A DNA stretch of 64,000 nucleotides. Origin: Clostridium sp. Marseille-P2415. Lineage in GTDB: Bacteria; Bacillota; Clostridia; Lachnospirales; Lachnospiraceae. The notes beneath the pieces are model-generated. The model searched no databases. It was not told where the DNA came from and saw nothing but the letters and a program-made list of their open reading frames with translations. The stretch spans positions 3,231,587 to 3,295,586 of the forward strand of contig NZ_LT732526.1 of assembly GCF_900155545.1 (NCBI RefSeq), given 5' to 3'. How positions within the stretch are numbered: position 1 is the stretch's first letter; every line of letters starts with the position of its first letter. A program made the position numbers and the translations under genes. This document shows, one piece after another, positions 30,051-37,921 of this stretch.

Positions 30051-31541
30051 CTTATCATCCAGTTCTTTGGACAATGTTTCTAAAATCTGTTTCAAAAGCG
30101 CTTTTGCATCTTCGGTATCCCCCTTTGTTTCAGGGACTTTCCCGTATCCGCTTAAGACTTTCTCCGCAGACCCAAGGAATTCCTTTGCTCCCCGGACTCC
30201 ATATCCCACTTTCCGGACGTAGATGAAATTCATGGGGGAAACGTTGTCCGCCGTGATTCCGGCACCTGCCGTAATGCTTCCCAGGGTCATAGCCGGAAAC
30301 AGGTTGGTGGTGGCTCCCATGCTGCCCAGGGTGGCAGGGGTATTTACAAGAACTCTGCCCACCGGTTTCTTTAAGGCGAACTGACGTATCACTTCCTCAT
30401 CCCTGGAATGGATCACCAGGGTATGTCCATGGCTTTCGTTTACCAGCAGACTCATGCATTTCTCGCAGGCGTGCATCCAGTCGCTTTCGATATAGTAGGC
30501 CAATACAGGACAAAGAAGCTCTTTTGCAAATGGGTTCCTGTCAGAAATATATTTCTGTTCGGAAACCAGCACAGCCGTGGACTCCGGCACCGCAAATCCT
30601 GCCCTTTTGGCAAGCTCTGCGGCCGGTCTTCCCATAATTTCCGTATCCGCCTTTCCACTCTCCAGGCAGAGGAGGTCTATCAGCTTTTTCTCCTCTTCCC
30701 CGTTCATGAAATAGGCGCCGTTTTTTAACATTTCGGCCTTTACTTCTGCTGCGATGAGACTGTCTGCCACCATATACTGCTCTGCCGCAGACACGATCCC
30801 AAAATCAAAGGTACGGCTGGCAATGATATCCTCTACCGCCTGCCTTACGTCAGCGGTGCGCTCAATAAAGACCGGCCCGTTTCCCGTACCGCCGTAAATA
30901 TAAGGCTTTCCGCTTTCTGCCGCCTCCCGGCACAGCTCCGGAACTCCGGTGTTTACTACGATGGCTGCTGCCGGGTGACGGATCAGTTCCAGGGCCCCTG
31001 CCCTTGTCACTGTCTTTAAATACCCGATCGCTCCTTCCGGAAGTCCGCAGCATTTTCCGGCTTCCATCAGCCGGTCAAGAAGCCTGCCCGTTACCTTCCT
31101 TGCCCTCTCATGGGGAGCAATGACGATGGGGTTGCCGGACTTAACGGCAATCAGTACGTTGTAAATCGCGGTAGAAACCGGGCTTACAGCCGGGGTCAGG
31201 GCTGCGATCACGCCTACAGGAACGCCTACATCCATGGTCTTCAACCCGGAATCTTCTTCTAAAATGCCGACGCATCTCATGTTTTTCACGCGTTCCGGCA
31301 GGGAATCGCAGACAAAGGTGTTTTTCACGTACTTGTCCTGCCACCGCCCATATCCGGTTTCTTCTGCGGACATGACCGCCAGCTCCTCTGCCATTTCCTT
31401 TGCTGCCGCAGCAAGGGTGCCGGTGATGAGATCAAGCTTTTCCTGGGGGAAGGTAAGCATGGTCTCTCTGGCTTCCCGTGCGCTTTCCATTAATATCCTT
31501 GCCTCCTGTATGGAGAGCAGGTCTTTATCTACAAAACTCAT
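30045..31541 (-). CDS. Aldehyde dehydrogenase homologue lacking the catalytic cysteine
   Basis: About 498 residues from the ATG at 31541 (MSFVDKDLLSIQEA), chosen for GGAG upstream. It is an EutE/PduP-class protein over its full length (ALTPAVSPVSTAIYN, VVNTGVPELCREAAESGKPYIYGGTGNGP). The active-site stretch reads FDFGIVSAAEQYMV where the partner enzyme has FDYGTICASEQSII: Ser 251 replaces the catalytic Cys. It cannot form the usual thioacyl intermediate. The C-terminus (DAKALLKQILETLSKELD) looks like an encapsulation helix. It may be structural, a scaffold for CutC or the active dehydrogenase. I recall that choline-type operons often carry two such homologues. Confidence 0.9.
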   Translation of the reverse strand: MSFVDKDLLSIQEARILMESAREARETMLTFPQEKLDLITGTLAAAAKEMAEELAVMSAEETGYGRWQDKYVKNTFVCDSLPERVKNMRCVGILEEDSGLKTMDVGVPVGVIAALTPAVSPVSTAIYNVLIAVKSGNPIVIAPHERARKVTGRLLDRLMEAGKCCGLPEGAIGYLKTVTRAGALELIRHPAAAIVVNTGVPELCREAAESGKPYIYGGTGNGPVFIERTADVRQAVEDIIASRTFDFGIVSAAEQYMVADSLIAAEVKAEMLKNGAYFMNGEEEKKLIDLLCLESGKADTEIMGRPAAELAKRAGFAVPESTAVLVSEQKYISDRNPFAKELLCPVLAYYIESDWMHACEKCMSLLVNESHGHTLVIHSRDEEVIRQFALKKPVGRVLVNTPATLGSMGATTNLFPAMTLGSITAGAGITADNVSPMNFIYVRKVGYGVRGAKEFLGSAEKVLSGYGKVPETKGDTEDAKALLKQILETLSKELDDKC

Positions 31542-31571
31542 TTCCTTTTCTCCCTTCATCCGGGATGCCTG

Positions 31572-31880
31572 CTATTCCTGTTCCGGAGCAGTACTTAAGG
31601 CATATCGTCTGATGATTTTTTCAAGATGGGGATGAGGTCTTGGAATAACTACGGAGCTGTAAACTTCCGCTCCCATATCGTTTACCGCCTTAATTCCCGC
31701 TTCTACCGCAGTCTTGCAGGCTCCCACATCTCCGCGTACCAGGACAGAAATATAACCGGAAGCTACGTTCTCATAGCCGATGAGTTCCACATCTGCCGCC
31801 TTGCACATCGCATCAGCCGCTTCGAGAACGAATACCAAACCAAATGTTTCTACCCCGCCTATGGCTTCATATCTTTCCAT
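31572..31880 (-). CDS. BMC-H shell protein, divergent
   Basis: The 102-residue protein is one BMC domain: IGGVETFGLVFVLEAADAMCKAADVELIGYENVASGYISVLVRGDVGACKTAVEAG (in pieces) and VIPRPHPHLEKIIRRY. The pore loop (VASGY) differs from the VGGGL of the two PduA-like copies, so it should form hexamers with a different pore. It lies between the Cys-less aldehyde dehydrogenase and another BMC gene with short gaps. Confidence 0.93.
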   Translation of the reverse strand: MERYEAIGGVETFGLVFVLEAADAMCKAADVELIGYENVASGYISVLVRGDVGACKTAVEAGIKAVNDMGAEVYSSVVIPRPHPHLEKIIRRYALSTAPEQE

Positions 31881-31897
31881 ATACTGTTTTCCTTTCT

Positions 31898-32194
31898 CTA
31901 TGCGTCGATATCATGTACGGATACAATGTCTCCGACCTCTTTGATCGGCCTTGGCATAACATTCTTTGCTGTCAGCTTGCCAATGGCAGCGGCTGCTTCT
32001 GCGCCCGCCTCTACAGAGGAACGTACCGCTGCCACATCACCCTTTACCATAATGGTCACCAGGGTGGAACCTACGTTTTCATAGGAAATCAATTCTACAT
32101 CAGCTGCCTTGAGCATTTTGTCTGCTGCTTCCAGTGCGGGAACCAGTCCAACGGTCTCTACCAGGCCTAAAGCTTCTTCGCCGTAATATCTCAC
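31898..32194 (-). CDS. BMC-H shell protein
   Basis: The 98-residue protein is a single BMC domain (ALGLVETVGLVPALEAADKMLKAADVEL, GSTLVTIMVKGDVAAVRSSVEAG, NVMPRPIKEVGDIVSVHD). Its pore loop is VGSTL. It is closest in pattern to the neighbour at 31572-31880, and the two probably arose by tandem duplication. Confidence 0.94.
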   Translation of the reverse strand: MRYYGEEALGLVETVGLVPALEAADKMLKAADVELISYENVGSTLVTIMVKGDVAAVRSSVEAGAEAAAAIGKLTAKNVMPRPIKEVGDIVSVHDIDA

Positions 32195-32214
32195 CTTTGT
32201 AAACCTCCTCTTTT

Positions 32215-32496
32215 TTATTTGCGGTATTTTTTATCCACATACTTGTCAACCGCGCTTCTGCCGTCATCGTTGATTTCGTAACGCATGCGCAGTTCCCCGT
32301 TCTGATCCAGATCATAGCTGCGTAAGTTTACCATACCGTTTGCTTCCAGAGACATGACATGATCCATATAACGCTCTTTGGTAAACTGGCGTTCTCCGCC
32401 GTAAAGCGGCTTTAAAGCCTCCATGATCTGGCTGATGTCCGCATCTTTTACCCCATACAAATAATTTAAAACCGCTGTTCTTGCAGGTAATAACAT
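32215..32496 (-). CDS. Small winged-helix-like protein of the microcompartment operon
   Basis: Not recognised by name. The 93-residue protein has a helix-rich start (AVLNYLYGVKDADISQIMEALKPLYGG), a second helix with RYMDHVMSLEANGMVNL and a wing-like strand pair (SYDLDQNGELRMRYEINDDGRSAVDKY). This is the layout of PadR or MarR-type winged helices. It lies inside the operon between two shell genes and a DMT permease gene, with 4 bp to the latter, so it is not a free-standing regulator. It could regulate the operon or be an adaptor. No function is claimed. Confidence 0.65.
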   Translation of the reverse strand: MLLPARTAVLNYLYGVKDADISQIMEALKPLYGGERQFTKERYMDHVMSLEANGMVNLRSYDLDQNGELRMRYEINDDGRSAVDKYVDKKYRK

Positions 32497-32500
32497 TTCT

Positions 32501-33499
32501 TTATTCCCCTTTCCTGAATAAATCCAGTGGATTCATGGTTACCAGAACCGCACCAAATACGATTACAATAGAACCGATTACAATCGTAGGGGTCACTGCC
32601 TGTCCCAAAAACAGGATACAGAAGAAAACTCCCCAGAACGCATAGGTTACATTTAAGGACATTCCGACAGCACAGCCAACCGTGGAGTTGCTCTTATACC
32701 AGCAAAGGAAAGATACTGCGGCGCTTAAGCCGGAAACTGCAAGCCAGACAGCAGGAATTCCCGCAAAAAGTGTTCCGCCCAGAAGTCCTAAGCCTCCAAC
32801 GATGGGCAGGATCACGAATAAATCCACAACACCGGAAATAAGCTGGCGTAAATTTACCGCAACATCGGTATCGATCATGGCTCCGCCGTAAGTGGAAAAT
32901 ACACCTTCCAGGGCCCAGCAGATCGCTGCGACAAAGGAGAAGATAATTCCCAGCGTGAAGTTATCGCTGCCTTCCGGCTTCGTCCAGTTGATGATGATGG
33001 CACCGGCTACGCATACCAGCATACCTGCCATAACTCTCTTTGTGATTTTCTGTTTTAAAAAGATCCATGCAAAAATTGCTCCGAACAAACTGCATAATGC
33101 GGAAATCGGAATCGCATAGGCGCCGGCCATGGCAAGACCTACCAGATAAGCGCCATTGGCTACCGGACCGCCGAGAAGGGATCCGATGACGATCATTTTA
33201 CCAGGGAATGTATTAAGGCTTCTTCCCATCTCACGGATACGGCCGCTTTTTGCATTATAAGCAGTCAGCCAGATTCCCGCGAAAAGATCATTTAAACCAG
33301 AGCACACGTATGGCCCTGCCAAAAGTCCTGCCGCACTGGCAAGAGGTTCATAATATCCGGCTACCAGTACAAGCACGGTATAGATCCCGTATGTAAGCCC
33401 GGATAATGCACCGGTTGTCATTCCGGTTGTCCTGAATTTTTTGTTGACCGCTGCCATTTTTGCATCCGCGGATGCAGATGTCATTCCTTGGTTACTCAT
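32501..33499 (-). CDS. DMT-superfamily (EamA-like) permease, copy 1
   Basis: The 332-residue protein is very hydrophobic with about ten membrane segments in two EamA-like halves ([90 protein letters not shown]). DMT transporters move small metabolites across the membrane. Position in a choline operon suggests choline uptake or export of a product such as trimethylamine, but this is inference. AAAGGAGAG precedes its ATG. It shares its last start base with the next shell gene's stop side, and a paralogue is at 33779-34753. Confidence 0.85.
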   Translation of the reverse strand: MSNQGMTSASADAKMAAVNKKFRTTGMTTGALSGLTYGIYTVLVLVAGYYEPLASAAGLLAGPYVCSGLNDLFAGIWLTAYNAKSGRIREMGRSLNTFPGKMIVIGSLLGGPVANGAYLVGLAMAGAYAIPISALCSLFGAIFAWIFLKQKITKRVMAGMLVCVAGAIIINWTKPEGSDNFTLGIIFSFVAAICWALEGVFSTYGGAMIDTDVAVNLRQLISGVVDLFVILPIVGGLGLLGGTLFAGIPAVWLAVSGLSAAVSFLCWYKSNSTVGCAVGMSLNVTYAFWGVFFCILFLGQAVTPTIVIGSIVIVFGAVLVTMNPLDLFRKGE

Positions 33500-33789
33500 T
33501 ACTTACTCTCCTTTTTTTCTTTCGGAAGAATGGTTTCAACCTCAGCGTGAGGACGTGGGATCACATGAACGGAAACCAGTTCCCCAACTCTCTGGGCTGC
33601 TGCTGCGCCAGCATCGGTTGCTGCCTTTACAGCGCCTACGTCGCCTCTTACCATAACGGTAACAAGGCCGCCGCCGACAAATTCTTTTCCTAAAAGCGTA
33701 ACATTTGCTGCCTTCACCATTGCATCTGCAGCTTCGATGGAACCGATCAGGCCCTTTGTCTCGATCATTCCTAATGCATCATATTTCAT
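33499..33789 (-). CDS. BMC-H hexameric shell protein (PduA/PduJ-like), proximal copy
   Basis: The 96-residue protein is a single BMC domain almost identical over residues 1-89 to the one at 18596-18880 (I33L only). The tails differ (PKEKKESK here, PGTKEA there). Silent differences at the DNA level are common, so this is not a recent copy; the protein is under strong constraint. It overlaps the start of the upstream DMT gene's end by 11 bp and abuts the downstream DMT gene. Confidence 0.95.
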   Translation of the reverse strand: MKYDALGMIETKGLIGSIEAADAMVKAANVTLLGKEFVGGGLVTVMVRGDVGAVKAATDAGAAAAQRVGELVSVHVIPRPHAEVETILPKEKKESK

Positions 33790-34753
33790 TGCTTAATTCC
33801 TCCTTTTTATTCAGCAATTCAAATGGGTCCACGGATACTAAAACCGCACCCAGAATGATAATCATGGAACCAATGACTATGGTCGGGGTTACAGGCTGTT
33901 TGATAAACAGAATGCAGAACAGCACGCCCCAGAACGCGTAGGTAATATTTAATGACATTCCCATTGCACAGCCGACCGTACTGTTGGATTTATACCAGCA
34001 CAAGTAGGACACTGCGGCGCAAAGTCCGGAAACCAGCAGCCACACAACCGGGGGCAGGGAGAAAAGGGTGCCTTTTAAAAGTCCCATGCCTCCCACCATC
34101 GGCAAAATAACAATCAGATCGACAATACCGGATAAAAGCTGGCGGATGTTGATCACCACATCGGTATCCAGCATGGCGCTTCCGTAAGCCGCAAATACGC
34201 CTTCCAGCGCCCAGCCGATGGCCGCAACGAAAGCACAGATCATCCCGAGCGTAAAATTGGTGCTGCCTTCCGGCTTTACCCAGTTAATAACAATCGCTCC
34301 AACCACACAGATCACCATTCCAATGCCGACTCTTGGGACAATTTTCTGTTTCAGGAAGATCCTTGCGAACAATGCTCCAAAGAGAATGTACATGGCAGAA
34401 ATCGGGATTGCATAAGCTCCTGCCATGGCAAGTCCCATAAGGTAAGCACCGCTTGCGATTGGGCCGCCTACCAGAGAGCCGATCAGAATGATTTTTCCCG
34501 GGAACAGGCTTAAGCTTCTTCCGATCTCCCGGATCCTTCCGGTCTTTACGTTGTAAGCTGTCAGCCAGAGACCTGCAAATAAATCGTTCAGGCCTGAGGT
34601 TACATAGGGAGCAGCAAACAGCCCGGCTGCTCCGGCAAGAGGCTTGTAATAACCGGCGATCAATACGAATGTGGTATATAACCCATACATAAGACCGGAT
34701 ATTAAGCCTGTCGTAATGCCAATTGTTTTAAATTTTTTTCGTGCTTCCGTCAT
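33779..34753 (-). CDS. DMT-superfamily (EamA-like) permease, copy 2, first gene of the operon
   Basis: The 324-residue protein parallels copy 1 along its whole length ([39 protein letters not shown] in pieces, [32 protein letters not shown]), with about ten membrane segments. It is the first structural gene after the MerR-type promoter (34909-34940), with a leader of about 150 nt. Two paralogous permeases around one shell gene suggest either a heterodimeric transporter or two substrates, for example choline in and another amine out. Confidence 0.86.
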   Translation of the reverse strand: MTEARKKFKTIGITTGLISGLMYGLYTTFVLIAGYYKPLAGAAGLFAAPYVTSGLNDLFAGLWLTAYNVKTGRIREIGRSLSLFPGKIILIGSLVGGPIASGAYLMGLAMAGAYAIPISAMYILFGALFARIFLKQKIVPRVGIGMVICVVGAIVINWVKPEGSTNFTLGMICAFVAAIGWALEGVFAAYGSAMLDTDVVINIRQLLSGIVDLIVILPMVGGMGLLKGTLFSLPPVVWLLVSGLCAAVSYLCWYKSNSTVGCAMGMSLNITYAFWGVLFCILFIKQPVTPTIVIGSMIIILGAVLVSVDPFELLNKKEELSNEI

Positions 34754-34908
34754 CTAAGTTTTCCTTCCCCATTTGAATACTGCACAAAATTCAAGTTAGC
34801 CTGTTTCTCTTCTTTTTCTTTACGTTCAGCTGAAAACGTTTAGAAAACACATCACGCCAGTTAATGTTACCAATTTTATGACAGCGCTTTGTGTTTTTCT
34901 ATGCATTT

Positions 34909-34940
34909 AGTATAAATCTTCCCCCTATGGGGAATGTCAA
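34909..34940 (-). promoter_or_regulatory. MerR-type promoter of the choline microcompartment operon
   Basis: On the minus strand TTGACA (34935-34940) and TATACT (34909-34914) are 20 bp apart, the long spacing that MerR-family activators correct by untwisting DNA. The spacer contains a perfect dyad TTCCCC-ATAG-GGGGAA (34919-34934). The same -35, TTCCCC half-site and TATACTAAAT -10 region recur upstream of the merR gene. This is the expected operator of the neighbouring MerR protein. Confidence 0.85.
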
Positions 34941-34995
34941 CCGGTTTTTTAATTTTTTTATGCTCCAATTATTGGGAGCAAATAACAGCATAAAA

Positions 34996-35040
34996 GCTCC
35001 CCTGGCACAGCATTCCCAAAAGATGCTGTTCCAGGGGAGC
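34996..35040 (-). terminator. Terminator after the MerR regulator gene
   Basis: A strong stem (GCTCCCCTGG...CCAGGGGAGC with an inner AGCAT/ATGCT pair) is followed on the minus strand by TTTTAT, just after the merR stop. It separates merR from the operon, which then needs its own promoter. Confidence 0.85.
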
Positions 35041-35061
35041 CAGCCGGTTCAACGTGCTCCC

Positions 35062-35895
35062 TTATTCTCTGTATATCGGAACAATTACTTCTGAAACAAA
35101 TTCAGCCGGATCTCTGGTGGTCCAGTAATCCACCACATACCGTTCAAAGCTTTCTTTTCCGCATTTATAACCTTTTTTAGCCGCCCAGTTCAGTATTTTC
35201 TCATACTCTTCATCAATGGTCTCATGTCTGCCGATATGATAAACCGATGCTGCCATAAATCCTCCATAGGTCTGCCGGTTTACGCAGCCCTTACACGGGT
35301 GGATAGCCTGCTGCATGATTCTGGCACGCCTGCACCTGCCTGCCATCTTTTCCTCAAATGATTCGAATTTTAAAATTACCGCCCCTGTAATCTCATTCTC
35401 AGCCGATTCCAGATGGTTGGTCCATTCTATATTAATGATGGATTCCATGTAATGATAGTCAAAGTCCTGTTCCATGCCGCAGAAAACCGCAGGCTGTATA
35501 TACTTTACGGCAACATCATGAATATCATTCTGGCGCACCAGCTTGGCTTCCTGTATCAGCTCATACCAATCCTTAACCGAAATATAGCTGTTATGGATCT
35601 GCTGCTCCTGAAGACGCAGCTGGTCAATCTTGTTACGAAAGTTCTGTTCCAGATAGTAATAGGTATTTCCTTCGACAAGCCCCTGCATCTCTTCCAGTTT
35701 AAATCCCATTTGTTTGTAGTATTTCACCACCGGAACAGTCAGAAGCGTTTCTTTATTATAATACCGATAACTGTTTTCCTTGCAGATCATATCAGGAGAT
35801 ATGATCCCGATTTTATCGTAAAACCGCAAGGCTTTTGCCGAAATGTTGCAGATCTTACTAACTTCCCCGATTGAGTATAATTTTTTTTCTTCCAT
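35062..35895 (-). CDS. MerR-family transcriptional activator of the operon
   Basis: Probably senses a pathway compound and activates its own gene and the microcompartment operon. From the ATG at 35895 (MEEKKLYSIGEV) it is 277 residues. The N-terminus is a MerR winged helix (YSIGEVSKICNISAKALRFYDKIGI...YRYYNKETL, about 5-75), then a dimerisation helix (FRNKIDQLRLQEQQIHNSYISV, near 90-115). The C-terminal 150 residues resemble a GyrI-like effector domain and contain a Cys pair in HPCKGCVN. Effector identity (choline, trimethylamine or acetaldehyde) is unknown. It lies directly upstream of the operon it should control. Confidence 0.9.
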   Translation of the reverse strand: MEEKKLYSIGEVSKICNISAKALRFYDKIGIISPDMICKENSYRYYNKETLLTVPVVKYYKQMGFKLEEMQGLVEGNTYYYLEQNFRNKIDQLRLQEQQIHNSYISVKDWYELIQEAKLVRQNDIHDVAVKYIQPAVFCGMEQDFDYHYMESIINIEWTNHLESAENEITGAVILKFESFEEKMAGRCRRARIMQQAIHPCKGCVNRQTYGGFMAASVYHIGRHETIDEEYEKILNWAAKKGYKCGKESFERYVVDYWTTRDPAEFVSEVIVPIYRE

Positions 35896-35984
35896 GGAAA
35901 CCCCCATAAACATGTGCCTTTGTCATAATGTTCATTAATCAATTACTCTTTTCATTTACATGTCTTCCGCGTATCGACAAATTT

Positions 35985-36016
35985 AGTATAACCCTTCCTG
36001 TATAGGGGAATGTCAA
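35985..36016 (-). promoter_or_regulatory. MerR-type promoter of the merR gene
   Basis: TTGACA (36011-36016) and TATACT (35985-35990) on the minus strand are separated by 20 bp that begin TTCCCC and contain GGAA. The match with the operon promoter at 34909-34940 (TTGACATTCCCC ... TATACTAAAT) indicates autoregulation. The dyad is less perfect here. Confidence 0.8.
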
Positions 36017-36086
36017 TATCTACTTATGTAATCTATATTAAATGAAAAAGATGAAATCTGAAAGCAGAAAAAAATGTAAAAAAAAA

Positions 36087-36125
36087 GACCACCGGCCTTT
36101 CCGCTAATCCGGAGGGCCTGTGATC
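36087..36125 (-). terminator. Terminator after trxA
   Basis: An imperfect 11-bp stem (GATCACAGGCC / GGCCGGTGGTC on the minus strand) is followed by nine T residues, directly after the thioredoxin stop codon. Confidence 0.85.
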
Positions 36126-36137
36126 TGTTGAAATATT

Positions 36138-36458
36138 TTATCTTAACTTTTCTATCATTTCCAAAACTTCTTTCTTGGATTTCGCTCCTACGGAGGTAGC
36201 TGCCGCCTTTCCGTCCTTAAAAAGTACAAGAGTCGGAATGCTCATGACCCTGAACTGTCCTGCCAGATCAGGATGCTGATCCACATCCACCTTACCAATC
36301 TTAACATCAGGATGGTTCTCTCCTGCAATCTCTTCCATTACCGGTGCAAACATCTTACAGGGGCCGCACCAGGTAGCCCAGAAATCCACCAGAACAATCC
36401 CCTTACTCTTTACTACTTCATTCTCAAAGTTCTCCTGTGTTAATGTTACAACTGCCAT
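36138..36458 (-). CDS. trxA: Thioredoxin
   Basis: The 106-residue protein is a thioredoxin of normal length with the active site VDFWATWCGPCKMFAP (Cys 31 and 34 region), the cis-proline loop SIPTLVLFKDGK and the usual C-terminal helix. It reduces disulfides in the cytoplasm. AGGAGG lies upstream of its ATG. It appears monocistronic with a strong terminator. A promoter with flanking inverted repeats lies 250-280 bp upstream (36672-36738). Confidence 0.95.
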   Translation of the reverse strand: MAVVTLTQENFENEVVKSKGIVLVDFWATWCGPCKMFAPVMEEIAGENHPDVKIGKVDVDQHPDLAGQFRVMSIPTLVLFKDGKAAATSVGAKSKKEVLEMIEKLR

Positions 36459-36671
36459 ATCATGTTCCTCCTTCTTAATCTGCTCTTTCTGCCTTTATGA
36501 AAAAGCGCTTTTATTCATTTTCCCGGCATTCCCTGATAAAGCCGGAAATGCTATTGTATGATATAACGAACAGTATATCCTCTTCCATGTCTCCCAACAA
36601 ACGGTTCTCTCTTTTATAGTTTTATCATTATTGTCTTAAATATCCCCGTTTTTGTGATTATTGCCAATGGG

Positions 36672-36738
36672 ATAACTGTAACTTTATAAGTTTCAGTAGC
36701 TTTACTGTTATTATAAAAGTTACAGTTATATTTGTCAA
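36672..36738 (-). promoter_or_regulatory. Strong promoter flanked by an inverted repeat, upstream of trxA
   Basis: The minus strand shows TTGACA (36733-36738), a 17-bp spacer and TATAAT (36710-36715): a consensus promoter. An inverted repeat surrounds it: ATAACTGTAACTTTATAA at 36672-36689 and its near complement at 36711-36729, inside the spacer and past the start point. This is a typical repressor operator arrangement. It points at trxA through a leader of about 245 nt, which contains no evident gene. Confidence 0.6.
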
Positions 36739-36751
36739 TAGCTTTTTTTAT

Positions 36752-37921
36752 TTACTTATTAAAATCGAAGCCCAATTTTCCAATTCTTTCAAAAAACGTA
36801 TTTATGACCTCCTGCAAGCCTCCATCGGCCGGTTCTCCCTCTGCCGCAGACAGTCTCCCATATTCCAATGCCCCTGCAGAAATCCTGCCGCCTTCATATC
36901 CCCCGCTCAGTTTAAGCCGGAGCCGGAACTTTTCATTATGGTATGTAATGTTTAATTCCGGTATCTGAAACGTACGTTTTCCTTCCTGTCCATTGCCGAA
37001 ACAGATCTTTGTATTCATATGGATCTCCTTTTCATGAAGCTTCACCGTTCCTCCGGCCGACACTCTTCCATCGGATTCCAGCAAAAGGCTCATGTCAGCC
37101 AGGCCTTCTACGCGGATCTCCGTTATATTTAACTTTTTATCAATGGTAAACAGAATTTCCTGTATCTCACCTTTGGTCTTCCATTCTTTCAAATCCTTTC
37201 CGGGGCCGTCTCCAAGAAAGTCTCCTATTTCACTCAGATAAGAGTCAAAGAGTCCGGCCGGAACACTGGCCTTAATTTTTACACCTTTCTCATCCCTCCC
37301 GTTAAATTCTATCCGGCTCTGGCTTATCATATTAACGGTATCTTTTTTCAGTGTTTGTAATTTTTCGCTTAACCGGTTCTTTTTATCCGGAATAATGGAA
37401 AACCCCGTAACGCTTTTTAACGCATCCTGGCTGGTCCTTACCGATGCTCCGTTAATCTCGGGTGCCATGAGCACAACGTTTTCCTGATCCGCCCAATAAT
37501 GGACCCCTTCCCTTATGGCTCCCAGAAAATACACGTCAACATTTCCCTGGGCAAACGTGTTTTTCTCATCCCGCTGCTCCTTCCAGGAGATTCCAAGGCC
37601 GCCTGGAAGTACCAGCACAGAATGGCCGTTCCATTCCACTTCGTCCGCTACCAGCTTTAAGGCATCTTCATAAGCATCGCCATCTCCCTTATCTTTCCCC
37701 CACAGATCCATGAATCTCCCTTTGGTCTGCAGCGCCGACCGGGTCAGATAAAATTTAGCATAATACGCGGGGAAATAATGCCACCCCATGACTCCAAGGA
37801 CAGGGAGCAAAAGAACAGCAGCAACGGTCCCTGCCAGGAAGAGCCTGTTTCCAGCTTTCTTCTTTCCCCGGTTTTTCTTACATGATTCCTGTCTGGCTGA
37901 GTTTTTCTTCAAAGAATTCAT
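36752..37921 (-). CDS. Membrane-anchored protein of unknown function, coupled to YhgE
   Basis: Not recognised. The 389-residue product starts with a lysine-rich cytoplasmic tail, one membrane segment (LFLAGTVAAVLLLPVLGVMGW, about residues 27-47) and a large outer part with mixed strands and helices (WKEQRDEKNTFAQGNVD, LSLLLESDGRVSAGG-type text, KLNITEIRVEG). Its start overlaps the end of the yhgE-like gene by 44 bp, so they are co-translated and likely act together at the cell surface. The start codon is taken as the first ATG; its ribosome site is weak. Confidence 0.65.
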   Translation of the reverse strand: MNSLKKNSARQESCKKNRGKKKAGNRLFLAGTVAAVLLLPVLGVMGWHYFPAYYAKFYLTRSALQTKGRFMDLWGKDKGDGDAYEDALKLVADEVEWNGHSVLVLPGGLGISWKEQRDEKNTFAQGNVDVYFLGAIREGVHYWADQENVVLMAPEINGASVRTSQDALKSVTGFSIIPDKKNRLSEKLQTLKKDTVNMISQSRIEFNGRDEKGVKIKASVPAGLFDSYLSEIGDFLGDGPGKDLKEWKTKGEIQEILFTIDKKLNITEIRVEGLADMSLLLESDGRVSAGGTVKLHEKEIHMNTKICFGNGQEGKRTFQIPELNITYHNEKFRLRLKLSGGYEGGRISAGALEYGRLSAAEGEPADGGLQEVINTFFERIGKLGFDFNK

